A stretch of 64,000 nucleotides of DNA from a virus. Below, one piece after another: positions 40,829-48,301 of this stretch. The notes beneath the pieces were generated by a model. It did not search any database, was not told the DNA's origin, and saw only the letters and a program-made list of their open reading frames with translations. The position numbers were made by a program, and so were the translations under genes. The stretch's first letter is position 1. Every line of letters begins with the position of its first letter. The DNA is taken from IMG/VR virus record IMGVR_UViG_3300021964_000024, positions 41,815 to 105,814 of that record. One strand, 5' to 3'.

Positions 40829-42025
40829 TTATTTTGTCATTTTTGCACTAATTTCGAAATTTCCATTATTCATCTCGTGAATGAACCCCTCTGGAATGAC
40901 CTTATCACAGATCACCAGTCCGATTCTCCCATCCGGAGTTCTCTTTCGCATATGCCTAGATACTCTGTACTCACCATCAATTATATCAAGTCCACAAGGA
41001 ATTGCAACCCCATAGGACTCATGCAGATGGTAGGGGTAGATCGAATCCGGTTCCTTTGGCATCACAATCAACTTGTCAACGTCATTTGGGAATGCATCTC
41101 CAAGGATCTCTGGTTTCCCTCTCAATGATTCAAGGTACTCATCTCCAGTTACAAAGTAAGGTAGACTGCAGGTTTGTTCTGGTCTCACGTTGATCTCACA
41201 GAAATACCAGTCACCATTTGGTGTACATAGTCCAGTAATCTGACCAACGAAAGATGACTTGTCACATACATCTTTAGTAATCCAGTCCAAGATAACCACC
41301 GCATTTTCTACAGTGATCTCTTCTACCCATTCTGGTAATGGTTTAAAACTAGAGGTCTTAGTCCAGTGTTGAAACTTACCTGCAAGTTTTGCGGTATCTT
41401 CACCAATGATTTCTTGAGTGTGTCGAATAGACCACTTACCCTTCGCAACAACAAAATCTACATTAGTTTCTATTGTGGGTTTGGGTATGTACTCTTCATA
41501 GAACATACCTTCTGCATATTCATCTCTACTAAAACGATCTGCTTCACTTTGAGTCATGCAGATACTTACGTGGTCAGTTGGTTTAGGAATTCGTATTGGT
41601 TTTGCCACACAAGGTGCAATAGGTTTTCTGACTTTAGGACACAATATGTTTCGACGCAACATGGACTCTCGCACTGCCCACTTACCAGTCTCTAACATTG
41701 CAGTAGGTCTGTAAAGTCCAAGGTACTCAAAACGATCCTGATCAATAATGTTGGAATCACTTAGATGTCCTAGTATAGGATGAGTGTTGATCACTATTTC
41801 TCTGTCAGAATTATTCAACCACTTCATCAATACCGAATCTCTATTCTCGGCATTGACGATCTCAACACCATATTGATCCCAGAACTTGTGAGGAACATCT
41901 TCAAAGTGTTCATATGAAGAAGTCACGACTTTTACATCGTGACCTGATTTTACTAGTTCAAGGATATTATGGAAGTTGCACCAACCATAATCGATGATAA
42001 GAATTTTACTCACCGAGGTCTTCAT
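40829..42025 (-). CDS. ATP-grasp-like ligase
   Basis: 398 residues from ATG 42025 (GTG 42013 possible). An N-terminal Rossmann domain (KILIIDYGWCNFHNIL, VKVVTSSYEHFEDVP) is followed by ATP-grasp-like blocks: MFYEEYIPKPTIETNVDFVV, WYFCEINVRPEQTCSLPYF (metal-binding E-x-N-x-R). Layout resembles PurD/carbamoyl-phosphate-type ligases. Substrate unknown; could feed the modification pathway. Confidence 0.72.
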   Translation of the reverse strand: MKTSVSKILIIDYGWCNFHNILELVKSGHDVKVVTSSYEHFEDVPHKFWDQYGVEIVNAENRDSVLMKWLNNSDREIVINTHPILGHLSDSNIIDQDRFEYLGLYRPTAMLETGKWAVRESMLRRNILCPKVRKPIAPCVAKPIRIPKPTDHVSICMTQSEADRFSRDEYAEGMFYEEYIPKPTIETNVDFVVAKGKWSIRHTQEIIGEDTAKLAGKFQHWTKTSSFKPLPEWVEEITVENAVVILDWITKDVCDKSSFVGQITGLCTPNGDWYFCEINVRPEQTCSLPYFVTGDEYLESLRGKPEILGDAFPNDVDKLIVMPKEPDSIYPYHLHESYGVAIPCGLDIIDGEYRVSRHMRKRTPDGRIGLVICDKVIPEGFIHEMNNGNFEISAKMTK

Positions 42026-42290
42026 CCATGGTCTTTCGCATTGCCCAGTAATTTTCGGCATCTCTATCTAGATCGAAACATTCTGTAAAGGTATCCCACA
42101 ACTTTTGGAAACGAATGTCATAGAGTTCCTTGATACCAAGATACTTGTTACAGAGAGCATCCGCAACATCAGGCGGTATATGTTTCCACTTAGGACTGTC
42201 CATAAAATGTTCAGTCACCACATTAATATCGTCGGTTACATTCCAACATTCCATGATAGATTGTTCTAAGTCAAATCGATCTTTACTCAT
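42006..42290 (-). CDS. Conserved T4-like protein, 94 aa
   Basis: MSKDRFDLEQSIMECWNVTD opens a helical protein I recall from cyanophage-type genomes. The ATG follows directly after a terminator T-run; the GGGTGGG of the hairpin's 3' arm is the only SD-like sequence. Confidence 0.75.
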   Translation of the reverse strand: MSKDRFDLEQSIMECWNVTDDINVVTEHFMDSPKWKHIPPDVADALCNKYLGIKELYDIRFQKLWDTFTECFDLDRDAENYWAMRKTMDEDLGE

Positions 42291-42318
42291 ATAAAAACCC
42301 ACCCTGCGAACAGGGTGG
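42291..42318 (-). terminator. UUCG terminator overlapping the next gene's translation start
   Basis: Minus strand: CCACCCTG-TTCG-CAGGGTGG (perfect 8-bp stem, 42299-42318) then GTTTTTAT and ATG (42290). Ends the DUF932 transcript; read-through RNA would use the hairpin arm as SD. Confidence 0.85.
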
Positions 42319-42332
42319 TCTCCTTTAGTTGG

Positions 42333-43298
42333 TTAGGCAGCTTCTGCGAATTCGATTGCTTTCGAAACTGCGGTTTGTTTTCTGTTCTGGTTTGCACCGA
42401 ACCATGCAGATGTCATTCTGGAATCTGCTTCCCTACCCATTACGTGGTCAGTCAAGTAGGTCACACTGTTAAGTGCTTGCCACCATGAACCTTTCCCAAA
42501 CTGAGCGCCTGGTTGTGAATCCAGAACTTCAAACGCTTTCTGACCGTTTGCAGTAAGATCCTTAAACTCTTTTACTACTGGAGGGTTCTTACCTTGATAA
42601 GTTCTTGGGAAGACCTCATTGTAGTATTCGATCAGTGACTCTGCAGAGAACTTCTTAGACGCAAGGAACTGTGATAGTTCTTTGTACTGTTCGAACTTCT
42701 CGTGTGCAAGACCCAGAGTAGTCTTTACGTGGTTCGCATCAAACACTTTTCTGTGGTTCAATTTTGCACCAGTAATTGCAGTACCCTTCAATGCCATTGC
42801 AAGAGTGTTCATGCATGAAACCCTGATCGGAGTAAACCTAATGTCAATAGACTTACCGTACTCATGCGGGTTAGAGAACAGAAGGTAAGAATCAATCTGG
42901 TCACCCCTTAGAACATCAAAAGACTCTTTGACCTTCGCAAGTGCCCATACCATCTTACCACCTTTCAGTGAACCTGCGGTACTCATTTCCATATCACCCT
43001 CAAGGCAATACTCATTGAAGAACTCAAACGCAGTTTCGTTCTGACAGGGTTCCCAGTTCTTACCGACTTGGGTTAGGATCTTGTTATCAGAATCCCTAAC
43101 AAGTGCTTCCATCCCTGTAGGGATTTTCTCACCGTTGAAGTCTGCGTAGGTAGGAACCTTCTCGACTTTCCAGTCAACACCTGCCTTTTCCATCATCTGT
43201 TGTGGAGATAGATCATTGGATACGATCTCTCCGATACCCCAAGGGGACGATCCTACAGATGCAGTAGTCTCGATTTGTAAAATGTCATTCATACTCAT
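42333..43298 (-). CDS. DUF932-family phage/plasmid protein
   Basis: 321 residues. GSSPWGIGEIVSNDLSPQQM, WALAKVKESFDVLRGDQID, FTPIRVSCMNTLAMAL and SWWQALNSVTYLTDHVMGRE follow the DUF932 (phage/plasmid-like TIGR03299) pattern. The family is single-gene, often highly expressed, function unknown. It has its own promoter and terminator, so it is a monocistronic early unit. Confidence 0.85.
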   Translation of the reverse strand: MSMNDILQIETTASVGSSPWGIGEIVSNDLSPQQMMEKAGVDWKVEKVPTYADFNGEKIPTGMEALVRDSDNKILTQVGKNWEPCQNETAFEFFNEYCLEGDMEMSTAGSLKGGKMVWALAKVKESFDVLRGDQIDSYLLFSNPHEYGKSIDIRFTPIRVSCMNTLAMALKGTAITGAKLNHRKVFDANHVKTTLGLAHEKFEQYKELSQFLASKKFSAESLIEYYNEVFPRTYQGKNPPVVKEFKDLTANGQKAFEVLDSQPGAQFGKGSWWQALNSVTYLTDHVMGREADSRMTSAWFGANQNRKQTAVSKAIEFAEAA

Positions 43299-43334
43299 AA
43301 TAATTTCCTCACTAAAAATTTAACTTACACTAAC

Positions 43335-43363
43335 ATGTTATCAAAACAAGAGAACAATGTCAA
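43335..43363 (-). promoter_or_regulatory. Sigma-70 early promoter
   Basis: Minus strand TTGACA (43358-43363), 17-base spacer, TAACAT (43335-43340). Drives the DUF932 gene. Confidence 0.7.
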
Positions 43364-43860
43364 GCTTTTTCTTTCCAAATTTTCTCAGTCCCCATTACCT
43401 TCAAAAGACTCTTGGTTTCCTTCTTGAACAATTTGAAAAATTTTGGATCGTGTTCTTCGATACTGTACCCGTTATGCATCATATCAAAAGTCTTAATGAT
43501 CTTGATGATCTCAGGTGCAGTCGCAAGACGTGCTTCACACATCTTCTTTCGAGTCGCACGGTTACCAACGAACTCAGGAACTTTAGTCAAAAACCAAACT
43601 CCCTTCGCAACGTCCTTTCCAAAATTCTCTTCAATGTCTTCATGAGTCGCAATAGTGTCCTCGACAGTATCGTGCAACAATGCAACCTTGATTGCATACA
43701 CGATATCATCTTGGTCAAATTTTTTCTCGACCATGTATTCTTCGACCATTTCCGCAACTGCGATAGGGTGGAAGAAGTAATTCTCACCAGTGTATTTACG
43801 TTTCTGATCCTTATGGCACTCAGACGCAAAATGGGTCACTTTCAAAATTTCTTGGTTCAT
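43360..43860 (-). CDS. HD-domain hydrolase, (p)ppGpp hydrolase-like
   Basis: 166 residues from ATG 43860 (SD GAGAG). FFHPIAVAEMVEEY supplies the first His, ALLHDTVEDT the HDxxED motif typical of RelA/SpoT and MESH1 hydrolase domains, and IIKTFDMMHNG the C-terminal Asp region. Single-domain size matches small alarmone hydrolases. Would remove (p)ppGpp and keep host growth functions on during infection (inference). Confidence 0.8.
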   Translation of the reverse strand: MNQEILKVTHFASECHKDQKRKYTGENYFFHPIAVAEMVEEYMVEKKFDQDDIVYAIKVALLHDTVEDTIATHEDIEENFGKDVAKGVWFLTKVPEFVGNRATRKKMCEARLATAPEIIKIIKTFDMMHNGYSIEEHDPKFFKLFKKETKSLLKVMGTEKIWKEKA

Positions 43861-43869
43861 AACAATATC

Positions 43870-43915
43870 TCTCAATTACAAGGTAATTATCTCATAATCA
43901 AAACAAGATGTCAAG
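43870..43915. repeat. 46-bp promoter repeat, copy B
   Basis: Identical to 21533-21578 over 46 bases. Confidence 0.85.
43886..43914 (-). promoter_or_regulatory. Sigma-70 early promoter
   Basis: Minus strand TTGACA (43909-43914), 17-base spacer, GATAAT (43886-43891); A/T-rich region upstream. Drives the HD hydrolase. Confidence 0.88.
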
Positions 43916-43922
43916 CTTTTTT

Positions 43923-44120
43923 TTAAATTATTTTCAATAAAAGATCCAATGCCTTGATGCAGTTTGCCTTCATTTCCATTGCATTGGTCTCATCCATCAT
44001 CTCGACTTCACGTTTCAGATCTTCGATCAGATCCGTGTATTCTTGTTGACTAAGGTAACCACCATCCAGTAGTTCCTTGTATTCTCTTCCTTGTTGTTCT
44101 TGCGGTAATGTATCTGCCAT
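43923..44120 (-). CDS. Hypothetical acidic helical protein, 65 aa
   Basis: MADTLPQEQQGREYKELLDG, then YLSQQEYTDLIEDLKREVEM: helical with repeated acidic residues. TAATG overlap with the lipoprotein gene upstream. No family. Confidence 0.68.
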   Translation of the reverse strand: MADTLPQEQQGREYKELLDGGYLSQQEYTDLIEDLKREVEMMDETNAMEMKANCIKALDLLLKII

Positions 44121-44494
44121 TAGTATCTCCCCATGATTGCTTCTGCCGCCATCTTAGATTGCGTTTGTAGGTTCTTCTTTTTGATTCGACAGTATGTCGG
44201 AGTCAATGGATCTGCGTCCACCAAACCCTGTAAAGTCTTATCCATGATTCCGGTAATTTTCGTGACATCCTGAGATCCCTTTGCAAGGGAGTACTGATTC
44301 AACCACTCGACATAAAAGTCGATTGACCGAATCTGTTTCTTCAGAGATGCGGGTTTTAGATCACAGTCCATCATCTCGACACGTGTACTAATGTCGATAA
44401 TAGCTTTGGACTCGTTTGGATCATAGAAGGAAGGAATAGAAGAACACCCTGCAACAATCAGGGTGGTCATTAAAATAGTTGATAGTTTGTTCAT
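44120..44494 (-). CDS. Phage lipoprotein, 124 aa
   Basis: MNKLSTILMTTLIVAGCSS is a lipoprotein signal (lipobox VAGC, Cys17). ATG 44494 follows SD GGAGATATC. The mature part is helical with Cys residues (MMDCDLKP, TPTYCRIKKK). Would be anchored in a periplasm-facing membrane. Possible superinfection-exclusion or spanin-like role; unproven. Confidence 0.78.
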   Translation of the reverse strand: MNKLSTILMTTLIVAGCSSIPSFYDPNESKAIIDISTRVEMMDCDLKPASLKKQIRSIDFYVEWLNQYSLAKGSQDVTKITGIMDKTLQGLVDADPLTPTYCRIKKKNLQTQSKMAAEAIMGRY

Positions 44495-44525
44495 ATGATA
44501 TCTCCGTTGGATACCATGGTATTTA

Positions 44526-44960
44526 TCAATTTGTGAACGGTTGATCCCAAGGGAAACAACTCTGAAACAACACCTTCTCTTGTTTGTATGCTTCCTTTTC
44601 CCAAGGTTGGTTATCGTATTCATAACCATCCGCATTACGACCTTTCCACTTCCACGCACCTTCTGCACTCAACTGACCTCGAAGGAACTGACGTGCGTGA
44701 ACCATCTCGTGTGCGAGAGTTCCCATCTGTTCCATGAACGTCATCTTCTCACCAGTGATAGGACACTTACGTGCAATGGTGATCTCTGCATATTCACGAT
44801 CACCTTCGCACAGACCGTAGGCATCACACTTGTTAGTGAACCGCACATTGATGTACGGTTTACGCAACCGACCAAGACCCAGAGTCTTGATCATGTTTGC
44901 GATGTAGGTTCGAACGACCTCTTGATTTTTTACTTGACCTTCTATATAGAAGTCAATCAT
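44526..44960 (-). CDS. SprT-like HExxH metallopeptidase
   Basis: 144 residues. TLAHEMVHARQFLRGQL holds HExxH; PWEKEAYKQEKVLF gives a downstream Glu as a possible third ligand. Cys residues (KCDAYGLC, RKCPITGEK) may form a second site. Similar in layout to SprT/Wss1-type proteases that act on DNA-protein crosslinks; assignment by motif only. Confidence 0.75.
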   Translation of the reverse strand: MIDFYIEGQVKNQEVVRTYIANMIKTLGLGRLRKPYINVRFTNKCDAYGLCEGDREYAEITIARKCPITGEKMTFMEQMGTLAHEMVHARQFLRGQLSAEGAWKWKGRNADGYEYDNQPWEKEAYKQEKVLFQSCFPWDQPFTN

Positions 44961-45212
44961 TCACTTTTTCTCCGCAAGTTCTTCCATAATTTGATAGACT
45001 CTTTCTCTGTCGATAGAGTCACCGTCACCCCACTCTTCGTGGTTCTCAGGATTAGAACACACTGCAAGGTATCTCATGATACCTCTCTCTACCATGGCAA
45101 CGTCCACCCAAGGGGTTGGATAGATACCATCGTAAGCGTAGAAAGACAGGATGTAGTTCCTGAAGTCAGTCAAAGACGGGTTAGATCTCAATGCAATAAA
45201 ATTTGTTTTCAT
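44961..45212 (-). CDS. Hypothetical protein, 83 aa
   Basis: MKTNFIALRSNPSLTDFRNY at the start, helical C-terminus. First gene after promoter 45243-45271. No family recognised. Confidence 0.68.
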   Translation of the reverse strand: MKTNFIALRSNPSLTDFRNYILSFYAYDGIYPTPWVDVAMVERGIMRYLAVCSNPENHEEWGDGDSIDRERVYQIMEELAEKK

Positions 45213-45226
45213 AATGTATTCCTCAC

Positions 45227-45272
45227 TCTCAATTACAAGGTAATTATCTCATATTCAAAACAAGATGTCAAC
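45227..45272. repeat. 46-bp promoter repeat, copy C (near-identical)
   Basis: Differs from copies A and B at only two positions (one inside the spacer, one at the last base). Confidence 0.85.
45243..45271 (-). promoter_or_regulatory. Sigma-70 early promoter
   Basis: Minus strand TTGACA (45266-45271), 17-base spacer, GATAAT (45243-45248). Confidence 0.88.
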
Positions 45273-45281
45273 CCCTAAATC

Positions 45282-45305
45282 GAAAAAAAGTATATATTTT
45301 TTATA
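45282..45305. repeat. 24-bp AT-rich repeat, copy 2
   Basis: Identical to 14037-14060; see the terminator call that overlaps it. Confidence 0.7.
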
Positions 45306-45308
45306 CTT
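45283..45308 (-). terminator. Candidate AT-rich terminator
   Basis: Minus strand AAGTATA-AAAAATA-TATACTT (7-bp stem) followed by a T-run. Weak stem, but placed right after the stop of the 45322-45543 gene. Confidence 0.45.
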
Positions 45309-45321
45309 ATTTTTCATAAGG

Positions 45322-45543
45322 TTATAGCATTTTGGAATAAGAACGGATCTCCTTCAGACCCAATTTACGGAACTTTCGACGGGATGGTGACCACCGTTTC
45401 ATAGGATTCTTGAAGATCTTCAGTACCCCACCCTTGGGGACAAATCCGACCAACTCAGTACCCTTGGTCACATAGATGTGATTTGGGGTGTTATCTCCCC
45501 AGTCAGTAGTTTCCTCACGCCATAGGCACTTCTCAAGATTCAT
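45322..45543 (-). CDS. Conserved small protein, 73 aa
   Basis: MNLEKCLWREETTDWGDNTP, then GVLKIFKNPMKRWSPSRRKF: a basic C-terminus I recall from similar T4-like small proteins. ATGA overlap with the upstream gene. Confidence 0.7.
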   Translation of the reverse strand: MNLEKCLWREETTDWGDNTPNHIYVTKGTELVGFVPKGGVLKIFKNPMKRWSPSRRKFRKLGLKEIRSYSKML

Positions 45544-45830
45544 CGTCGCATCCTCGCATGTTCAATAGCTTCTTTCTGGTCAATGATCGGTACTGCATTC
45601 GACTTGTGCATGGTACTGATACCCTTGATCAGGGTTCCGGTGTAGTTTATCTTTTCTTTGATTTGTGTATTGTGAGTACCCGAATCGTGAGATTTGTAAA
45701 CCGGAGTCTCTCTCCGGTATGTCTCAGGTGGGGTGTACTCCTTGAACTCTACCTTGCGTTTCTTGGTAGTCCAGTAGTTGGTCTTCTTTTTCTTACCACT
45801 AGGGTAGTGTCTCATACTACCGTGGATCAT
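45540..45830 (-). CDS. Small basic protein, 96 aa
   Basis: MIHGSMRHYPSGKKKKTNYW at the start, Lys/Arg/Thr-rich, little hydrophobic core, probably extended or nucleic-acid-binding. Coupled at both ends. ATG 45815 is an alternative start. Confidence 0.65.
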   Translation of the reverse strand: MIHGSMRHYPSGKKKKTNYWTTKKRKVEFKEYTPPETYRRETPVYKSHDSGTHNTQIKEKINYTGTLIKGISTMHKSNAVPIIDQKEAIEHARMRR

Positions 45831-46021
45831 TTCAACTCGTCCAGTATTTTCTGCAGTTCACCGAACACCATTGTATTCAAATACAGATCATTTGGTTCTT
45901 TAGACTCAACCGCCTTTTTCCGAAACTCTTCGACCTTCGCTTTCAACAACTTGGTGTGTTGAGTGTGTCTATATGCCTGATCCCATTCTTCGGGAGTCGC
46001 ATCATTCAAACGTTTCGCCAC
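45827..46021 (-). CDS. Small helical protein, 64 aa
   Basis: MAKRLNDATPEEWDQAYRHT, then charged helix to the end. Overlaps its neighbours by 1-4 bases. No family. Confidence 0.65.
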   Translation of the reverse strand: MAKRLNDATPEEWDQAYRHTQHTKLLKAKVEEFRKKAVESKEPNDLYLNTMVFGELQKILDELK

Positions 46022-46449
46022 TACGCCACCTCCTCAAATGTAGTTAGTTGCATCTCAGAACGACCATCAGCATCCTGAACCCACGTGCGCTCTCCGAACG
46101 GAGTTGCAGACATATCGTACTTACGTGCGACAGACGTGCACATAAGTTTGTCACCTTCGAGGAAACAGCAGATGGGAGACTCCCACTCCGCAACGTGGTC
46201 TGACTCCACGAAGTCGATATCATCGATTAGTTCAGAACCAAGGATGTACTCCTCAGAGTAATCATTTTTATATTCGATGCACTTTTCCACAGACGCATAG
46301 AACGACTTGTCCTGCGCTTCCTGCAGGGTTACATCAACGATGTAGGTGTCACCACCCTTGTACTTCCAGTACTGAGGGCATACACCCTTACCGTCCCAAT
46401 CATGGGCACCATAGTTTTCCATAAACTGCGTGTGAATTACATATTTCAT
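46021..46449 (-). CDS. Hypothetical protein, 142 aa
   Basis: MKYVIHTQFMENYGAHDWDG at the start; aromatic-rich first third with a G-x-G-x-C segment, then acidic (LGSELIDDIDFVESDHVAEW). Found in many early regions of T4-like phages, to my recollection, without function. Confidence 0.7.
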   Translation of the reverse strand: MKYVIHTQFMENYGAHDWDGKGVCPQYWKYKGGDTYIVDVTLQEAQDKSFYASVEKCIEYKNDYSEEYILGSELIDDIDFVESDHVAEWESPICCFLEGDKLMCTSVARKYDMSATPFGERTWVQDADGRSEMQLTTFEEVA

Positions 46450-46625
46450 TATACTACTCCTGAAATTAAAACTTTACCTTGATCGATCTTGTCAAACAAC
46501 TTATCGATCTCTTGTTGATGGTTAAGAAGTTCGTTGATCTTCTTCTCGTTAGATGTCCAAATCCGTTGCAGAACAGCAAGTTCCTTCTCAGAAATAGAAT
46601 CGACCATATGGATTGGTTTACTCAT
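46449..46625 (-). CDS. Small coiled-coil protein, 58 aa
   Basis: MSKPIHMVDSISEKELAVLQ, helical and charged (KINELLNHQQEIDKLFDKI). Fits exactly between neighbours: ATGA upstream overlap and TAATG downstream overlap, which is the main evidence. Confidence 0.62.
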   Translation of the reverse strand: MSKPIHMVDSISEKELAVLQRIWTSNEKKINELLNHQQEIDKLFDKIDQGKVLISGVV

Positions 46626-46750
46626 GACAACTCCTCCAGTTGATTTTTGATTTCAGCAATGCGTTGCTCCAGACGAGCATTGCCTTCGGCATCTAACTCA
46701 CCACGTACCTCACAGAGGCAGACCAACTCATTCATCAAATCATCATACAT
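46622..46750 (-). CDS. Small helical protein, 42 aa
   Basis: MYDDLMNELVCLCEVRGELD, then RLEQRIAEIKNQLEELS. ATG 46750 chosen on SD GGAG. Coiled-coil-like. Confidence 0.6.
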   Translation of the reverse strand: MYDDLMNELVCLCEVRGELDAEGNARLEQRIAEIKNQLEELS

Positions 46751-46925
46751 AGTTTTGCTCCAAGAAAGCGTAAACAGGTTTTTTGAACATGTTGTCAAAC
46801 ATACCAATCTCATCAAAACCCATCAGGACAAGAGCAGAGTCGAGATCACCTTTTTCCATCACAACCAGATCATGACCAACAGGAACCCGACCCAAAAACT
46901 CATTAATGTTCTCAATAACTTTCAT
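46743..46925 (-). CDS. Small acidic protein, 60 aa
   Basis: MKVIENINEFLGRVPVGHDL, then MEKGDLDSALVLMGFDEIGM. First gene of the seven-gene early unit from promoter 46955-46983. Confidence 0.66.
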   Translation of the reverse strand: MKVIENINEFLGRVPVGHDLVVMEKGDLDSALVLMGFDEIGMFDNMFKKPVYAFLEQNYV

Positions 46926-46954
46926 AACAATACCTCTATCAACTCAACATACAT

Positions 46955-46983
46955 ATTGTCTCATAATTAAAACAAGGAGTCAA
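46955..46983 (-). promoter_or_regulatory. Sigma-70 early promoter with phased A-tracts
   Basis: Minus strand TTGACT (46978-46983), 17-base spacer, GACAAT (46955-46960). Confidence 0.78.
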
Positions 46984-46986
46984 CAC

Positions 46987-47024
46987 TTTTTTGCACTTTT
47001 TTTAGACTTTTTTCACACTTTTTT
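46987..47024 (-). promoter_or_regulatory. Phased A-tract (curved DNA / UP element)
   Basis: Four minus-strand A-tracts of 6-7 A begin at 46987, 46997, 47008 and 47019 (plus-strand T-runs), spaced 10, 11 and 11 bases, i.e. one helical turn. They lie directly upstream of the -35. Confidence 0.75.
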
Positions 47025-47038
47025 GCGCTTTCTTATAG

Positions 47039-47428
47039 CTAAAAAGCTACTCTCCAAGATATCCCCAATTCACTGTTCTGGTGGACTACGTAGGATCTGA
47101 TCACAATCGCACCCCACATTGCGTCATTATTATAGTTCGGAGAACCACTTCCAACCCAATAATATAGTATACCTGAAAATGCGACCTGTGTCAAGGCCAG
47201 TCTTTGAGATGAGGGATAATCCCCAAACAGGGGATTCGCCTCACGGTAGCACTGACACGGATGTTTCAGTGCGAGAGATGTTTGTTTGTAGTCTGTGTAC
47301 GCCAGTATGTTGTATGTCGTAAACAGACCCTTTTCTTTGTTAGTCCAGTCACCGAAGTGTCTGAACTCTGCATGTACTGGACTACTGATCAGCCAGAGGA
47401 TTATCCAAAAATGCTTGAATTTTGTCAT
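47039..47428 (-). CDS. Secreted protein, 129 aa
   Basis: MTKFKHFWIILWLISSPVHA is a signal peptide with AxA-like cleavage (VHA-E). Mature part EFRHFGDWTNKEKGLFTTYN, then Cys pair HPCQC and aromatic strands. Overlaps the upstream gene by 47 bases. Last of the export cassette. Possibly membrane-inserted; no family certain. Confidence 0.7.
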   Translation of the reverse strand: MTKFKHFWIILWLISSPVHAEFRHFGDWTNKEKGLFTTYNILAYTDYKQTSLALKHPCQCYREANPLFGDYPSSQRLALTQVAFSGILYYWVGSGSPNYNNDAMWGAIVIRSYVVHQNSELGISWRVAF

Positions 47429-47843
47429 TGAGTCTCTTCTCAAGGGCTTCCATTTTTTTGTCTGTATCAGTAGACAAAGCGTCCCTCTTGTTGTCAAAAC
47501 GTTCATCTGCCCTGTCGATCATATCCTCGACTTTGGTCTCTAGATCACGTCCTGCATCCTCAATTCTGTCAACGTTTCGTTCCATACGATTAAAGTCATC
47601 ACGTAGATCGTTCTTGATACTACGTGAGTAATCGATGGCTTCGTTAAGTTTTATTTCTATTTGTTTGTTACGGGATTCAATTTCGTTCACGTCAATGTTC
47701 TGGACAATCTCTTTCATGTCCATGTAGTCTTTGTAGAACTCGAAACCTGCCCATGACGCACCACCTAGTGATGACAATGCAGTCAAGATGATTGCGATTC
47801 TTCCCCCTGCGAATTTGACCCCAGCAAATTCAATCTCTGCCAT
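47382..47843 (-). CDS. Membrane-anchored coiled-coil protein
   Basis: 153 residues. MAEIEFAGVKFAGGRIAIIL, one membrane helix (about 15-37), then YKDYMDMKEIVQNI and a roughly 100-residue coiled coil. The N-terminal block is one I recall as conserved in T4-like marine phages. SD AGGAG. Periplasmic coiled coil suggests an envelope-spanning role. Confidence 0.75.
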   Translation of the reverse strand: MAEIEFAGVKFAGGRIAIILTALSSLGGASWAGFEFYKDYMDMKEIVQNIDVNEIESRNKQIEIKLNEAIDYSRSIKNDLRDDFNRMERNVDRIEDAGRDLETKVEDMIDRADERFDNKRDALSTDTDKKMEALEKRLNDKIQAFLDNPLADQ

Positions 47844-47845
47844 TT

Positions 47846-48301
47846 TTACTCCTCTTCGAATTTAAGTGCACGAAGATTTGCGATTTCTTGTTTTAACTTC
47901 ATGACTTCTAGTCTTTTCTTTTCTAGTTCTAATTTGTATAGTGCGTTACAGTTGAGTCTCTCTTTAGGTGCACCCAGTGGTATGGTTATCTTCGCATACA
48001 CACCAACATCCCGCATGAAGTTGTCGTTGTAACTGGGCATCAATCCTTGATCCATACCCATACCCATTCTGTACTGATCCCATGGATCATTCTGATTCAA
48101 TATCCCCACCACACCAAACTCCACGTTTGTGGATGATCCAATTGCGGCAGAACATTCTACGTCTCCTGCTCTGACTCTATCAGACTGAAACTGTGGTGAT
48201 GACTGAGGTATCGCTAGATTAAGAGACGAAGATTGACCATAAGCTGCACCAGTCCACATCCCTACTATAAAAAACGTCAGTAATAATAAAATTTTTCTCA
48301 T
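47846..48301 (-). CDS. Secreted protein, 151 aa
   Basis: MRKILLLLTFFIVGMWTGAA, AYGQ as signal-peptide end. Mature part: Ser/Gln-rich, then VECSAAIGSSTNVEFGVVGI (short beta strands), MRDVGVYAKITIPLGAPKER and a helical C-terminus. The conserved IPLG segment recurs in homologues I recall. ATGA coupling. Confidence 0.72.
   Translation of the reverse strand: MRKILLLLTFFIVGMWTGAAYGQSSSLNLAIPQSSPQFQSDRVRAGDVECSAAIGSSTNVEFGVVGILNQNDPWDQYRMGMGMDQGLMPSYNDNFMRDVGVYAKITIPLGAPKERLNCNALYKLELEKKRLEVMKLKQEIANLRALKFEEE

Noticed and set aside
44541-45278. 245-codon plus-strand open frame
   Set aside because: It runs antisense through two overlapping-coupled minus genes and an intergenic promoter, with no SD or recognisable domain.
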